Assembly (NCBI GenBank): GCA_002862745.1
Contig: PKDX01000026.1
Location: forward strand, 1-64,000
Reading direction: 5' to 3'
Length of the DNA: 64,000 nt
Source: Bacteroidota bacterium
Lineage (GTDB): Bacteria > Bacteroidota > Bacteroidia > Chitinophagales > UBA8649
Shown here: positions 1 to 8,195 of the stretch, in pieces
How the letters are laid out: every line of letters begins with the position of its first letter
Numbering within the stretch: the stretch's first letter is position 1
Notes under the pieces: generated by a model
Databases searched by the model: none
What the model was told of the DNA's origin: nothing
What the model saw: only the letters and a program-made list of their open reading frames with translations
Made by a program: the position numbers and the translations under genes

Positions 1-99
1 AGAAAAGTTGGCCAAGGTCAGTTTACTAACTTGGGTGATATCTCCACCTTATTGAACCCAGACGTCGTGGATTCAATCATTGAAACGGTTCGAGGTTAA
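1..99 (+). CDS. C-terminal end of a protein truncated by the window start
   Basis: Frame 1 is open from base 1 and reads RKVGQGQFTNLGDISTLLNPDVVDSIIETVRG then TAA at 97-99. Too short for the ORF track; family not recognised. Confidence 0.55.
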   Translation, partial: RKVGQGQFTNLGDISTLLNPDVVDSIIETVRG

Positions 100-1368
100 C
101 TAATGAAGTTTGTTGTAGAAGATTGTCTCTTCTCCGTCGGTGGCTACCACGTTGATTAAGTACTGAGTAGACGGATAGTCGGACACATCAATGGTTACAC
201 TTTCTTGCGGATCACTGCGTAGATCAATAACTTCTTTAGTGCTTCCGAGAATATCGATAACGCGTATGGTTTGAATATCACTTCCCTGTACAAAAACGGT
301 TACCTCGTCTTTTCTTGGATTGGCCCTGAGCTTGATTCGCTGGGAAAGCGGGGTAGAGCGATCATTACCTTCCTCGTTATTATTTCCTTCGCTAGCCTCC
401 TCATCAATACTCGTTGTTTCTCCGCAGCCTACGGTATAGTTTTTACTACCTGAGCGAAAAAATCGCCAGATGGTTTTCTCGTAGTTGATTTCATCTTGAA
501 AGCTATTTGACCAAACGTGATCCACGCTATCGACCCGGAAGTGCTCAAAGACTAATCCGTCTTCTGAGAAATATCGTTTCGTAGTGACATTAACATTATT
601 CGAAGGGTTGGCATTCGTCAGGATATCCTCGATATAGTCTACATTCCCGCAAGCTGCTTTGTCCGCCCAATAATCACTAAACTCCTCAGCGTAGGCTCCA
701 GCAATGCGCCATAAATCACCTCCTTGGTTAAAGGTCTCGTCATAGGGTACCGTAACATCAGCTGTTCCATGGATATACATCATAGGTACTTTGCTGGCCG
801 AGGTGTTTTCACAAGAAACGGACTCTCCAATGGTGCCTGCAACGGGAGCGGCGGCTGCAAAGCGCTCCCCCAATTCACATACTAAGCGAGTGGTCATAAA
901 TGCCCCCATCGAAAAACCAGTCACATAAATTTCATCGGTATTAATCTGATATTGACTGATCATACTATCAATAAGCGCATTGATAAATCCCGCATCATCG
1001 ATGGTTGAATTAGGATAGGCAACTTGTCCAATGGGAACAATCTCAGCTCCAACTCCCGAATTCCAAATGCGCTCAATAGTATAGATTCCAAGAATATCAA
1101 AATCCAAGGCCTGAGGTGCTAAAATGATGAAGTTTGCTGTATCGGCAATGTCATCATAGCCAAGCCCAGTGAAGTTTAGTGCATTATCGCTTATCCCATG
1201 AAGGTTGACTAAAAGAGGTACTGACGAAGAATCTTGATGATAGATGTTAGGTACATAGGTTGCGTAGGTTCTCTGCTGACCATCAAAGGACATGGTATGC
1301 GATGTCCGCTGGGCATAAGTATGGAAACTTATACCAATTAAAAAAAGAGAGACCAGTAAACGCGTCAT
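100..1368 (-). CDS. Secreted esterase / PHB-depolymerase-like alpha/beta hydrolase with T9SS C-terminal sorting domain
   Basis: Signal peptide MTRLLVSLFLIGISFHTYAQ (start at 1368 preferred over 1392), LLVNLHGISDN, GFSMGAFMT nucleophile elbow, C-terminal T9SS-like beta-sandwich tail. Confidence 0.8.
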   Translation of the reverse strand: MTRLLVSLFLIGISFHTYAQRTSHTMSFDGQQRTYATYVPNIYHQDSSSVPLLVNLHGISDNALNFTGLGYDDIADTANFIILAPQALDFDILGIYTIERIWNSGVGAEIVPIGQVAYPNSTIDDAGFINALIDSMISQYQINTDEIYVTGFSMGAFMTTRLVCELGERFAAAAPVAGTIGESVSCENTSASKVPMMYIHGTADVTVPYDETFNQGGDLWRIAGAYAEEFSDYWADKAACGNVDYIEDILTNANPSNNVNVTTKRYFSEDGLVFEHFRVDSVDHVWSNSFQDEINYEKTIWRFFRSGSKNYTVGCGETTSIDEEASEGNNNEEGNDRSTPLSQRIKLRANPRKDEVTVFVQGSDIQTIRVIDILGSTKEVIDLRSDPQESVTIDVSDYPSTQYLINVVATDGEETIFYNKLH

Positions 1369-1386
1369 AGTTTTAAGATACGCTAA

Positions 1387-1734
1387 ATGCACAAAGAAAG
1401 TGCCAAAGTTTGTGGCGGAATTTTCAAAATTTCCGAACGATTTAAGCCATTACAAGGTTATCTCTTTGTGGAACGTTCTGAACGCGATATCGACCGAATC
1501 ATTGAAATGGCCTGGGAAGACCGAACGTCTTTTGATGCGATTAAAGCCCAATTTGGTCTTTCAGAAAAGGAGGTGATTCATCTGATGCGGCGTGAAATGA
1601 AGCCTTCTTCCTTTCGCATGTGGCGTAAACGCGTGCAAGGCCGGAAAACAAAGCACCGCCTTCAATCCGAAGCCCTTCGGTTTAAATGCAGTCGTCAACG
1701 AAGCATTTCCAATAATAAGATTAGTAAGCGGTAG
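1387..1734 (+). CDS. DUF2805 / TIGR03643 family protein
   Basis: RDIDRIIEMAWEDRTSFDAIKAQFGLSEKEVIHLMRREMKPSSFRMWRKRVQGRKTKH matches my memory of the family. Confidence 0.8.
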   Translation: MHKESAKVCGGIFKISERFKPLQGYLFVERSERDIDRIIEMAWEDRTSFDAIKAQFGLSEKEVIHLMRREMKPSSFRMWRKRVQGRKTKHRLQSEALRFKCSRQRSISNNKISKR

Positions 1735-1736
1735 AC

Positions 1737-2906
1737 TTACATCCGCAATTCCCGCATCCGAAGCTCGGCGGTATAGACGTCCTTAACGGACATAGGGATG
1801 TTCAGGTAGCCCGTAACATATCGTCCATCAGTACGCTCTTCGGTGGCGATGTCGGATAGGTAATAGGCAATCCCACCTCCTAAGATTGACCCATTTGTTC
1901 GAATAGTGAGGTATTCTCCATTGAGCAATTCATGCTTTTGTTCGGTGACCTCGAGGTAGGACAGGTTATCATTGATTTCCAGCGTAGCAAACCCTTCGTT
2001 GCTAAATCCGTTGAAGACTTGGTGGTCCCATTCAATAACGTTGGCACGGTTGTCCATTTTAAACACAAAGGGAATGGCAATTTCACCTGTACGCGGTGAA
2101 GACGACCAATGCTTAAAGCGATTGCTTACATCGCGCAGAAGGCCAACATGCCATGTCTTCTCATGCACGTCAAGCTGACCTTGATTTCGATTCACATCGA
2201 GCCACCAAAGCACTTCATAAGGGTGAATCTCAGGATGACAACGATGATTGCAGTCAAGTACAAAGTTTCCATATACACCAACACTGGGTTTAGACTCTAA
2301 AAAGTTTGGATGACGTGCCAGGTGCATCGGCGCTACAGTAGGGTAGAAGAAGGCATTCAGCGCATCGCGGCTATCAACATGGGGCGTTAGCTCGCTGTGC
2401 AGTCTATATTTGGTAAGATCGGTCGTGCTATCGGGCGCAGCGTAGGGTGGTTGATCTCGATTGTCTTTTGGAGCAGCTTTACGGCCCTTAATCGTGGTTA
2501 GTCTGGCCTGCCACCCTTCAAGTGCTACATCGATGTAGTGGGGGAGGTGGGGATAGATGTCGTAATTCACATCGTATTCTGTAAAGAGATCACTATCCCT
2601 GCCTGGAATGCGCTCTTTGTTAATCGTTCCCACAAACTTTATGCGACGCCGATCAATGGTCTGCCAACGATACCCGAAGACTCTGATAATGGCACCCAGT
2701 ATAAAGAGTCGATGGCGCTCAGAACGTCTCTTGTAGGTCGAATCTACGAGATATACATCGACTAAATCCAAAGCGGTTTCGTTGAGTACAGGATTCTCTT
2801 TTAACTCCTCATCATCAACAAATAAGATATCGAAGGGACTTTGCGCGTGGGCTAGTGTGCCAGTAACGAGGAAAATGATGAGAAAAAGCGTTTTGTATTG
2901 GTTCAT
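1737..2906 (-). CDS. Secreted protein of unknown function with an EIHP motif (DCNHRCHPEIHPYEVLWW)
   Basis: Signal peptide MNQYKTLFLIIFLVTGTLAHAQ if started at 2906; full-length ORF; no domain confidently recognised. Confidence 0.7.
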   Translation of the reverse strand: MNQYKTLFLIIFLVTGTLAHAQSPFDILFVDDEELKENPVLNETALDLVDVYLVDSTYKRRSERHRLFILGAIIRVFGYRWQTIDRRRIKFVGTINKERIPGRDSDLFTEYDVNYDIYPHLPHYIDVALEGWQARLTTIKGRKAAPKDNRDQPPYAAPDSTTDLTKYRLHSELTPHVDSRDALNAFFYPTVAPMHLARHPNFLESKPSVGVYGNFVLDCNHRCHPEIHPYEVLWWLDVNRNQGQLDVHEKTWHVGLLRDVSNRFKHWSSSPRTGEIAIPFVFKMDNRANVIEWDHQVFNGFSNEGFATLEINDNLSYLEVTEQKHELLNGEYLTIRTNGSILGGGIAYYLSDIATEERTDGRYVTGYLNIPMSVKDVYTAELRMRELRM

Positions 2907-2950
2907 AGGGTAAAGGTAAAACCTAAACGTCATGGGTTCAACCTTTTGGC

Positions 2951-2981
2951 AAAAAAAAAGGCCATCTCAATTGAGATGGCC
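2951..2981 (-). terminator. Rho-independent terminator for the minus-strand gene 3023-3448
   Basis: Perfect 22-bp palindrome GGCCATCTCAATTGAGATGGCC (2960-2981) preceded on + by A9, i.e. a U-tract on the minus strand. Confidence 0.85.
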
Positions 2982-3022
2982 GAAACACGACTATGAAACA
3001 CTCTAATCTTTGCTACTAGATA

Positions 3023-3448
3023 CTAGTATACTTTAGATACGTAGTAGGTGCTAGTAGCGGCATTGTTTTGGTTTTCGATGTCGAGGGTATAGTGCCCATC
3101 GGCAATCAAACTCATATCGAGGCGCAATGCATTATTTTCTTGGTCTAGGATTTGCTCATGAACGAGATCACCTTTTAGTGTGCGCATTCTTACAAATACT
3201 TCATTTTCTTGAGCATCATCCAACTGGATTCTTACGTAGTTTGATTCAGGAGCATCGAAGGCGGCGATATCGATTCCTTCATTTTCTCCTCGCACTGCTT
3301 CTACGCGAAGATCCACTTCTTGGTAAGCAGGCATGTTAGTGTTTTCAGTAGCTCTGTTTTCTGAGATATCGAAGTAATCAACATCATTAAACTGAGCGTA
3401 GCTAACCGTAGTGGCAGCAAGGGCGATTATTGTGATTATTGCTTTCAT
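3023..3448 (-). CDS. Small secreted protein, possibly a stand-alone T9SS-CTD-like beta-sandwich
   Basis: Signal peptide MKAIITIIALAATTVSYAQ; C-terminal half YVRIQLDDAQENEVFVRMRTLKGDLVHEQILDQENNALRLDMSLIADGHYTLDIEN resembles a CTD fold. Confidence 0.65.
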   Translation of the reverse strand: MKAIITIIALAATTVSYAQFNDVDYFDISENRATENTNMPAYQEVDLRVEAVRGENEGIDIAAFDAPESNYVRIQLDDAQENEVFVRMRTLKGDLVHEQILDQENNALRLDMSLIADGHYTLDIENQNNAATSTYYVSKVY

Positions 3449-3534
3449 AACAAAGTGCTTTGGTAGGATATACGACTCCGTTACAAGAAAGGTTACAACA
3501 AATTCAAAAAAAGTTTAGAGCCCAGATACAACAA

Positions 3535-3556
3535 AGGGGTGGCATGTGCCACCCCT
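3535..3556 (-). terminator. Hairpin downstream of 3598-5262, weak terminator candidate
   Basis: Perfect inverted repeat AGGGGTGGCATGTGCCACCCCT located 40 bp past the minus-strand stop; no strong adjoining U-tract. Confidence 0.45.
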
Positions 3557-3597
3557 CTATGCTTTATAGATATTTGGATAATGGTTTGTACTGTCCT

Positions 3598-5262
3598 TTA
3601 GCGTTTAATCACCTGCAGGCTCTGACGCGTGCCATCAACGTCAAGGGTAACACTGTAGGCACCCTCACTCCAAGTCGATGTATTGATAAGCATGTTTTCA
3701 TTAGACACTCCTTGATAGACCACCTGACCAATTATATCGGTGATGGTAACTTCTACCAATCTTTCTTCCTGATTGATGATGGATAAATCAGCAATGCTTG
3801 GATTTGGGAAAATGTGGATTCCAATAGCGGATAACTCAGCAATCGCGGTCGACGTATCATTCATTAGCATCACGCAATTGGATACAGCAACGCAGGTGTC
3901 GTTTCCAATCGGGAAAGAACCTTGTATAGAAACCTCAATACTCGTTACATCTGATGGAATGGCATAGCTTCCCATATCTTCTCCTGCAATCGCTGTATTG
4001 GATGCACAGTCAAACCACTGCCATAGCACTGGAATACCTATGATTGGGTCGATAGTAGCTTCCGTATTTTCTGCGTTGGCTGAAATGGATACGGCTTGTT
4101 CAAAGACCATGATCGTATACGTGACCGTAGAGTCGCATCCGGCACTTGCTGTGTAGGTACGGACTACTGTAGTATCTGCGGTTAGGTTGGTGAGGTTAAT
4201 GTTAGCAGTGACATAATCACTTCCAAAACAAACTTCCTCCATAACATCAGAGGAAATAACCGATAGCGGATTAACTATTGTTGTAATCAGACTGTCGCAA
4301 CCTGCTCCTGTACTCAGACTACTTGTATATGTTGTTGAGGTTACAATGTTTGTTTGTGTACTGCCATCAGGGAAGGTATAGTCATCTCCGCTACAGATTT
4401 GAACGGTCTCGTTGAGATCATAGGTTGGATTAACGACCAATTCAACTTGTATCACACTATCGCATCCAGCACTATTGGTCTGTGTATCGCGATAGATCCC
4501 TGCCGTGTTTTCGCTATTTCCAAAAATCGTTGTGGATTCTCCCTGGCAAATTGAAATGGATCCTAAGTCAGTCAGTGCGCTTGATGAGTTGGCAATAACT
4601 TCTTGGAATTGGATGACGCTATCGCATCCAGTGGAAGAGAGAATTGTATCGGTAAATAACCCTGAGAAATTTACTGAGGCACCAAATACATCAACAGATT
4701 GACCATCACAAATACTTATTACTGGCAGTGTTACTTCTGTTGCCGGTGGGCATGGCTCGCTTAGGGTTAAGGTGGTTCGGCCTCGGTTACCTCCATGATA
4801 ACTATAGTTCAAATTATTACCATATGCCCAAATAATAGAGATTGATCCTGCCGCACTAGGAAAGGTGTAATAGTTGTTCGTAGGTCCTACACGGCTTCTT
4901 GTAAAGACTAAGGTTCTTCGGTTGCCTGAGGTAGCATCGTTTGTTACCGCTCCTGAGCTAGATAGGGTGGTGCCTGAGCCATTTCCTCCATGTGCTCGTT
5001 CATTCATTTGAAAAGTAGAATGAGAGGCATGGAGTGTGTATGCTCCTGACATAGAAATACTAGAACTTCCAAAACCAACACCAAACCACTTATTGCTTGG
5101 CCCTTCCATAGTGAGGGTTACCGAGTTATTGGTAACATCTACCGATACCGTTAAGTCGATATTTTCATTGCCGAGGTTGGAAGCACTACCAGTTAGAATC
5201 TGAGCAAGTGCGGTAGTTGTTGTCAAACTCAATGTAAGGAATAGGGTGATAAGATGTCTCAT
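3598..5262 (-). CDS. Secreted DOMON-like protein with GCDS-motif repeats and T9SS C-terminal domain
   Basis: Signal peptide; N-terminal WFGVGFGSSSISMSGAYTLHAS...IIWAYGNNLNYSYHGGNRGRTTLTL; four repeats with GCDSVIQ/GCDSLIT/GCDSTVT; C-terminal FPNPSIADLSI...T9SS tail. Confidence 0.75.
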   Translation of the reverse strand: MRHLITLFLTLSLTTTTALAQILTGSASNLGNENIDLTVSVDVTNNSVTLTMEGPSNKWFGVGFGSSSISMSGAYTLHASHSTFQMNERAHGGNGSGTTLSSSGAVTNDATSGNRRTLVFTRSRVGPTNNYYTFPSAAGSISIIWAYGNNLNYSYHGGNRGRTTLTLSEPCPPATEVTLPVISICDGQSVDVFGASVNFSGLFTDTILSSTGCDSVIQFQEVIANSSSALTDLGSISICQGESTTIFGNSENTAGIYRDTQTNSAGCDSVIQVELVVNPTYDLNETVQICSGDDYTFPDGSTQTNIVTSTTYTSSLSTGAGCDSLITTIVNPLSVISSDVMEEVCFGSDYVTANINLTNLTADTTVVRTYTASAGCDSTVTYTIMVFEQAVSISANAENTEATIDPIIGIPVLWQWFDCASNTAIAGEDMGSYAIPSDVTSIEVSIQGSFPIGNDTCVAVSNCVMLMNDTSTAIAELSAIGIHIFPNPSIADLSIINQEERLVEVTITDIIGQVVYQGVSNENMLINTSTWSEGAYSVTLDVDGTRQSLQVIKR

Positions 5263-5291
5263 TTAATCGTGTTTTACAATTTTTAAAAAAG

Positions 5292-5885
5292 TTATTCGTC
5301 TGATTCTGTACATGGAGTAAACAGACAAATCATACAACGGTTCTCTAATTTGTCTGCATATTCTCGCGCTGTCATATTGGAATTATCCTTGATGTCGAAT
5401 CGGGCTCCTCTTGCTAGAAGAAAATCTACAAGCTCACAGTTACTTCCTAGGACAGCATAATGCATTGCAGTAGTGCCCTGACTATCGGCTACATCAAGAG
5501 ATGCTCCATGATATACGAGGTGTTTAATAATCTCAGTAAATCCTTTATACGCCGCTCCATGAATTGGGTTTCCCATAGCGCCTCCTACATTAGGGTCTGC
5601 TGCTGCATACAAAAGCTTATCTAACATGTATAAACGATTGTAATAGGACGCTAATACAAGGGCTGTACTTCCGCGCTCATCAGCAGCATCTACATTTTCG
5701 ATAGTTGGCAATACCTCGTCAAATAGGGTGGTGTCATCCTGACGAATCGCATCAAATAGCGTATTCAGTGCAGGAGAATTTTCGTCACCCTCTACATGAT
5801 CTTCTGCAGTCGACTGGCTAAAGCTTGGTGAAGCTAACAATAAAAGCGCAAGACTTATAAGACTGCAAAGGATTTGATTTCTCAT
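5292..5885 (-). CDS. Secreted ankyrin-repeat protein
   Basis: Signal peptide plus ankyrin repeats (DERGSTALVLASYYNRLYMLDKLLYAAADPNVGG, DSQGTTAMHYAVLGSNCELVDFLLARGARFDIKDN). Confidence 0.85.
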   Translation of the reverse strand: MRNQILCSLISLALLLLASPSFSQSTAEDHVEGDENSPALNTLFDAIRQDDTTLFDEVLPTIENVDAADERGSTALVLASYYNRLYMLDKLLYAAADPNVGGAMGNPIHGAAYKGFTEIIKHLVYHGASLDVADSQGTTAMHYAVLGSNCELVDFLLARGARFDIKDNSNMTAREYADKLENRCMICLFTPCTESDE

Positions 5886-5897
5886 ACCTTTAAGTTA

Positions 5898-6509
5898 ATG
5901 GAAATGGTTAAACTCCTTGCCATAATGGACCCAATCATAGACTATCTCCAAACCTACATTGGTTTTTTGGAGGCGTCTGCTGTGGTCTTAGGATTGGCTT
6001 TTATCGTGTGTATTATTCGTCGCCAGCGCGTGGGTTGGTTTTTTGGTGTCGTACAATGCATATTGAGTGTAGCGCTTTTTGCCGAGTTAAAACTTTATGC
6101 TGAAGCAGGGCTTTATGGTCTTTATGCCCTTTTTGGTTTCTACGGTTGGTGGTCTTGGTCTGCCAATCAAGGTGGAGAGGTGCTTATTGGAAGGATATCC
6201 TTAGTGGTATTGATGACGCTGTCTACCATTGGCTTAGTGCTGAGTATTGGAACAGGATATCTGATTCGAACGTTAACGGATTCGCCACGCCCTTTCTTGG
6301 ATAGCTTTACTTCGGTCTTTGGTTTGCTTGCAACATGGTTAGAGGCTAAACGGTTTTTAGAAGCGTGGCATTATTGGATAGTACTGAATGGCATCTCCAT
6401 TGGCCTTTACATTGATCGCGGAGCTTCTTTTTATGCTGGACTAATGAGTATTTACTTTGTGATGAGTTTTATCGGTCTTCGTCAGTGGAATAGGGCCTTA
6501 GGAAGCTAG
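5898..6509 (+). CDS. pnuC: Nicotinamide mononucleotide / riboside transporter, PnuC family
   Basis: Multi-TM protein with GWFFGVVQCILSVALFAELKLYAEAGLYGLYALFGFYGWWSW. Exact start uncertain (ORF opens at 5874; Met codons at 5898, 5904, 5925). Confidence 0.85.
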   Translation: MEMVKLLAIMDPIIDYLQTYIGFLEASAVVLGLAFIVCIIRRQRVGWFFGVVQCILSVALFAELKLYAEAGLYGLYALFGFYGWWSWSANQGGEVLIGRISLVVLMTLSTIGLVLSIGTGYLIRTLTDSPRPFLDSFTSVFGLLATWLEAKRFLEAWHYWIVLNGISIGLYIDRGASFYAGLMSIYFVMSFIGLRQWNRALGS

Positions 6510-6618
6510 GCACAGTCTATCATTAGTGAACGTTCAAAAGCGTATAATTTATTAACTTTAAGGTAATGTTAAACATGGGCGAAATCAATACCGCAGTTAA
6601 ATAAGTTAGTCAATAACT

Positions 6619-6660
6619 AAAAAAAGAGCCCCTTCATTCTCGGAGGGGCTCTTTTTTTTA
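6619..6660 (+). terminator. Rho-independent terminator
   Basis: AAAAAGAGCCCCT-TCATTCTCGG-AGGGGCTCTTTTTTTT. Confidence 0.85.
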
Positions 6661-6697
6661 TCAATTAGAGTTATTAACTTCAAGGAAATCTTTTTTT

Positions 6698-8125
6698 ATG
6701 AACCGTCTATTAACTCTTCTATTTATTTCCAGTGTTTTCTGCACAACGGGTGTTTACGCTCAGAATGTAGGTGTAGGAACATCTTCCCCGGATAACTCCG
6801 CAAAGCTTGATGTATCGGCTACTGATGGAGGATTACTAATCCCTCGAATGACTGAAGTTCAGCGTGACGCAATTGCTACACCTGCGACAGGTCTTATGAT
6901 TTTCCAAACCGATGGAACGGTAGGTTTTTATTTCTATGATGGAAGTGCTTGGATGGCGTTAAGCGGTTCAGGTGCTACAGGCCCTGCTGGCCCACAAGGT
7001 CCCGCCGGTCCACAAGGATTACAAGGCCCACAAGGACTTACTGGTAATACGGGAGCAATAGGAGCTCAAGGTCCACAAGGATTACAAGGCCCACAAGGAC
7101 TTACTGGTAATACGGGAGCAATAGGAGCTCAAGGTCCACAAGGATTACAAGGCCCGCAAGGCGATCCTGGAGCTGATGGAGCTCAGGGCCCACAGGGACT
7201 TACTGGTAATACGGGAGCAACAGGAGCTCAGGGTCCACAAGGATTACAAGGTCCTACCGGTCCTGCAGGAGCAGATGGTGATACTTGGTGGACAGAAGCT
7301 TCAGGTAATATCTATCGAGTATCTGGCTCTATTGGTGTCGGTACATCTGCACCGCAGGCTAAGCTTGATGTAGCAGGTATTGTTGCATTAAATGGAAATC
7401 AACTTAGGCTGCAAGGTGGAGGAGATGGTAATCATTATTTAGCATATCTTGGCGGCTCTTTTGATGGACCAAAGCTAAATGGTAACCGATCAGTAGTGAT
7501 AAGCACTAATCAAGATTCAAGAGGTGTTCGGATTTTTGGCGAAGGTGCTGGGGGAACACAGCTCATTGTTAATGCAAACTATGATTTAGGAAATCTTCCT
7601 CCTGCTGAATCAGGACTAATTGTCGGTGCTTATGGAGGTGTTGAAGGAGGACAAATTCAACTCAACGCGAGTCAAAATGGTGATGCATTTATGCTGGATG
7701 TTGAGGGGTCACAACTTAGAATCCTTAAGGGGACAAATGCTGGTTCTAACGGTTTGGTTGGGTCGTTCCAACTAAATGGAACCTACAGTGCGAGTGATCT
7801 AAGATTAAAAACGGTGGTGGATCGGAGTGATGCTGTACAGGATTTAGCCTTGCTTAATCAAATTAAAATCACAGACTATATCCTTAATGATGATGAGTCA
7901 GGTAAGGTGATTAAAAAAGTTATTGCTCAGGAACTTAGAAAAGTGTTTCCAAATGCTGTATGCGTGACTAATGGGTTGATTGACGGAGAGAAGATATCTG
8001 ATTTCCACTTGGTTGACTATGACGCAATTTCAATGCTCAATGTTTCTGCGACGCAGGAGTTGTATCGTATGATTCAAGAGCTTCAAGCTGAAATTGATCG
8101 CTTAAATACACTAATCAACGACTAA
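6698..8125 (+). CDS. Secreted collagen-like (Gly-X-Y) protein with C-terminal peptidase S74 / intramolecular chaperone-like domain
   Basis: Signal peptide; [34 protein letters not shown] triplets; C-terminal [31 protein letters not shown]...[15 protein letters not shown] followed by a coiled-coil-like end. Confidence 0.85.
   Translation: MNRLLTLLFISSVFCTTGVYAQNVGVGTSSPDNSAKLDVSATDGGLLIPRMTEVQRDAIATPATGLMIFQTDGTVGFYFYDGSAWMALSGSGATGPAGPQGPAGPQGLQGPQGLTGNTGAIGAQGPQGLQGPQGLTGNTGAIGAQGPQGLQGPQGDPGADGAQGPQGLTGNTGATGAQGPQGLQGPTGPAGADGDTWWTEASGNIYRVSGSIGVGTSAPQAKLDVAGIVALNGNQLRLQGGGDGNHYLAYLGGSFDGPKLNGNRSVVISTNQDSRGVRIFGEGAGGTQLIVNANYDLGNLPPAESGLIVGAYGGVEGGQIQLNASQNGDAFMLDVEGSQLRILKGTNAGSNGLVGSFQLNGTYSASDLRLKTVVDRSDAVQDLALLNQIKITDYILNDDESGKVIKKVIAQELRKVFPNAVCVTNGLIDGEKISDFHLVDYDAISMLNVSATQELYRMIQELQAEIDRLNTLIND
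7016..7271 (+). repeat. 63-bp tandem repeats (21 aa, seven Gly-X-Y triplets) in the collagen-like region
   Basis: GGATTACAAGGCCCACAAGGACTTACTGGTAATACGGGAGCAATAGGAGCTCAAGGTCCACAA at 7016-7078 repeated exactly at 7079-7141; degenerate copies continue to about 7271. Confidence 0.9.
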
Positions 8126-8151
8126 CGAGAGTTACTTAATTTTAAAGGAAT

Positions 8152-8184
8152 GCCCCTTCACGTGAAGGGGCTTTTATATTTTAT
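8152..8184 (+). terminator. Rho-independent terminator downstream of the collagen-like gene
   Basis: Perfect palindrome GCCCCTTCACGTGAAGGGGC (8152-8171) followed by TTTTATATTTTA. Confidence 0.8.
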
Positions 8185-8195
8185 GATAAGGCTAC

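Noticed and set aside
5874-5897. NAD- or thiamine-type riboswitch before pnuC
   Set aside because: There is essentially no non-coding leader; the upstream divergent gene starts at 5885.
7016-7271. CRISPR-like repeat array
   Set aside because: Repeats are contiguous, in frame and encode Gly-X-Y triplets; there are no unique spacers or cas genes.
6698-8125. Prophage tail-fibre gene
   Set aside because: S74/collagen architecture is phage-like, but no other phage genes flank it and it has its own signal peptide and terminator.
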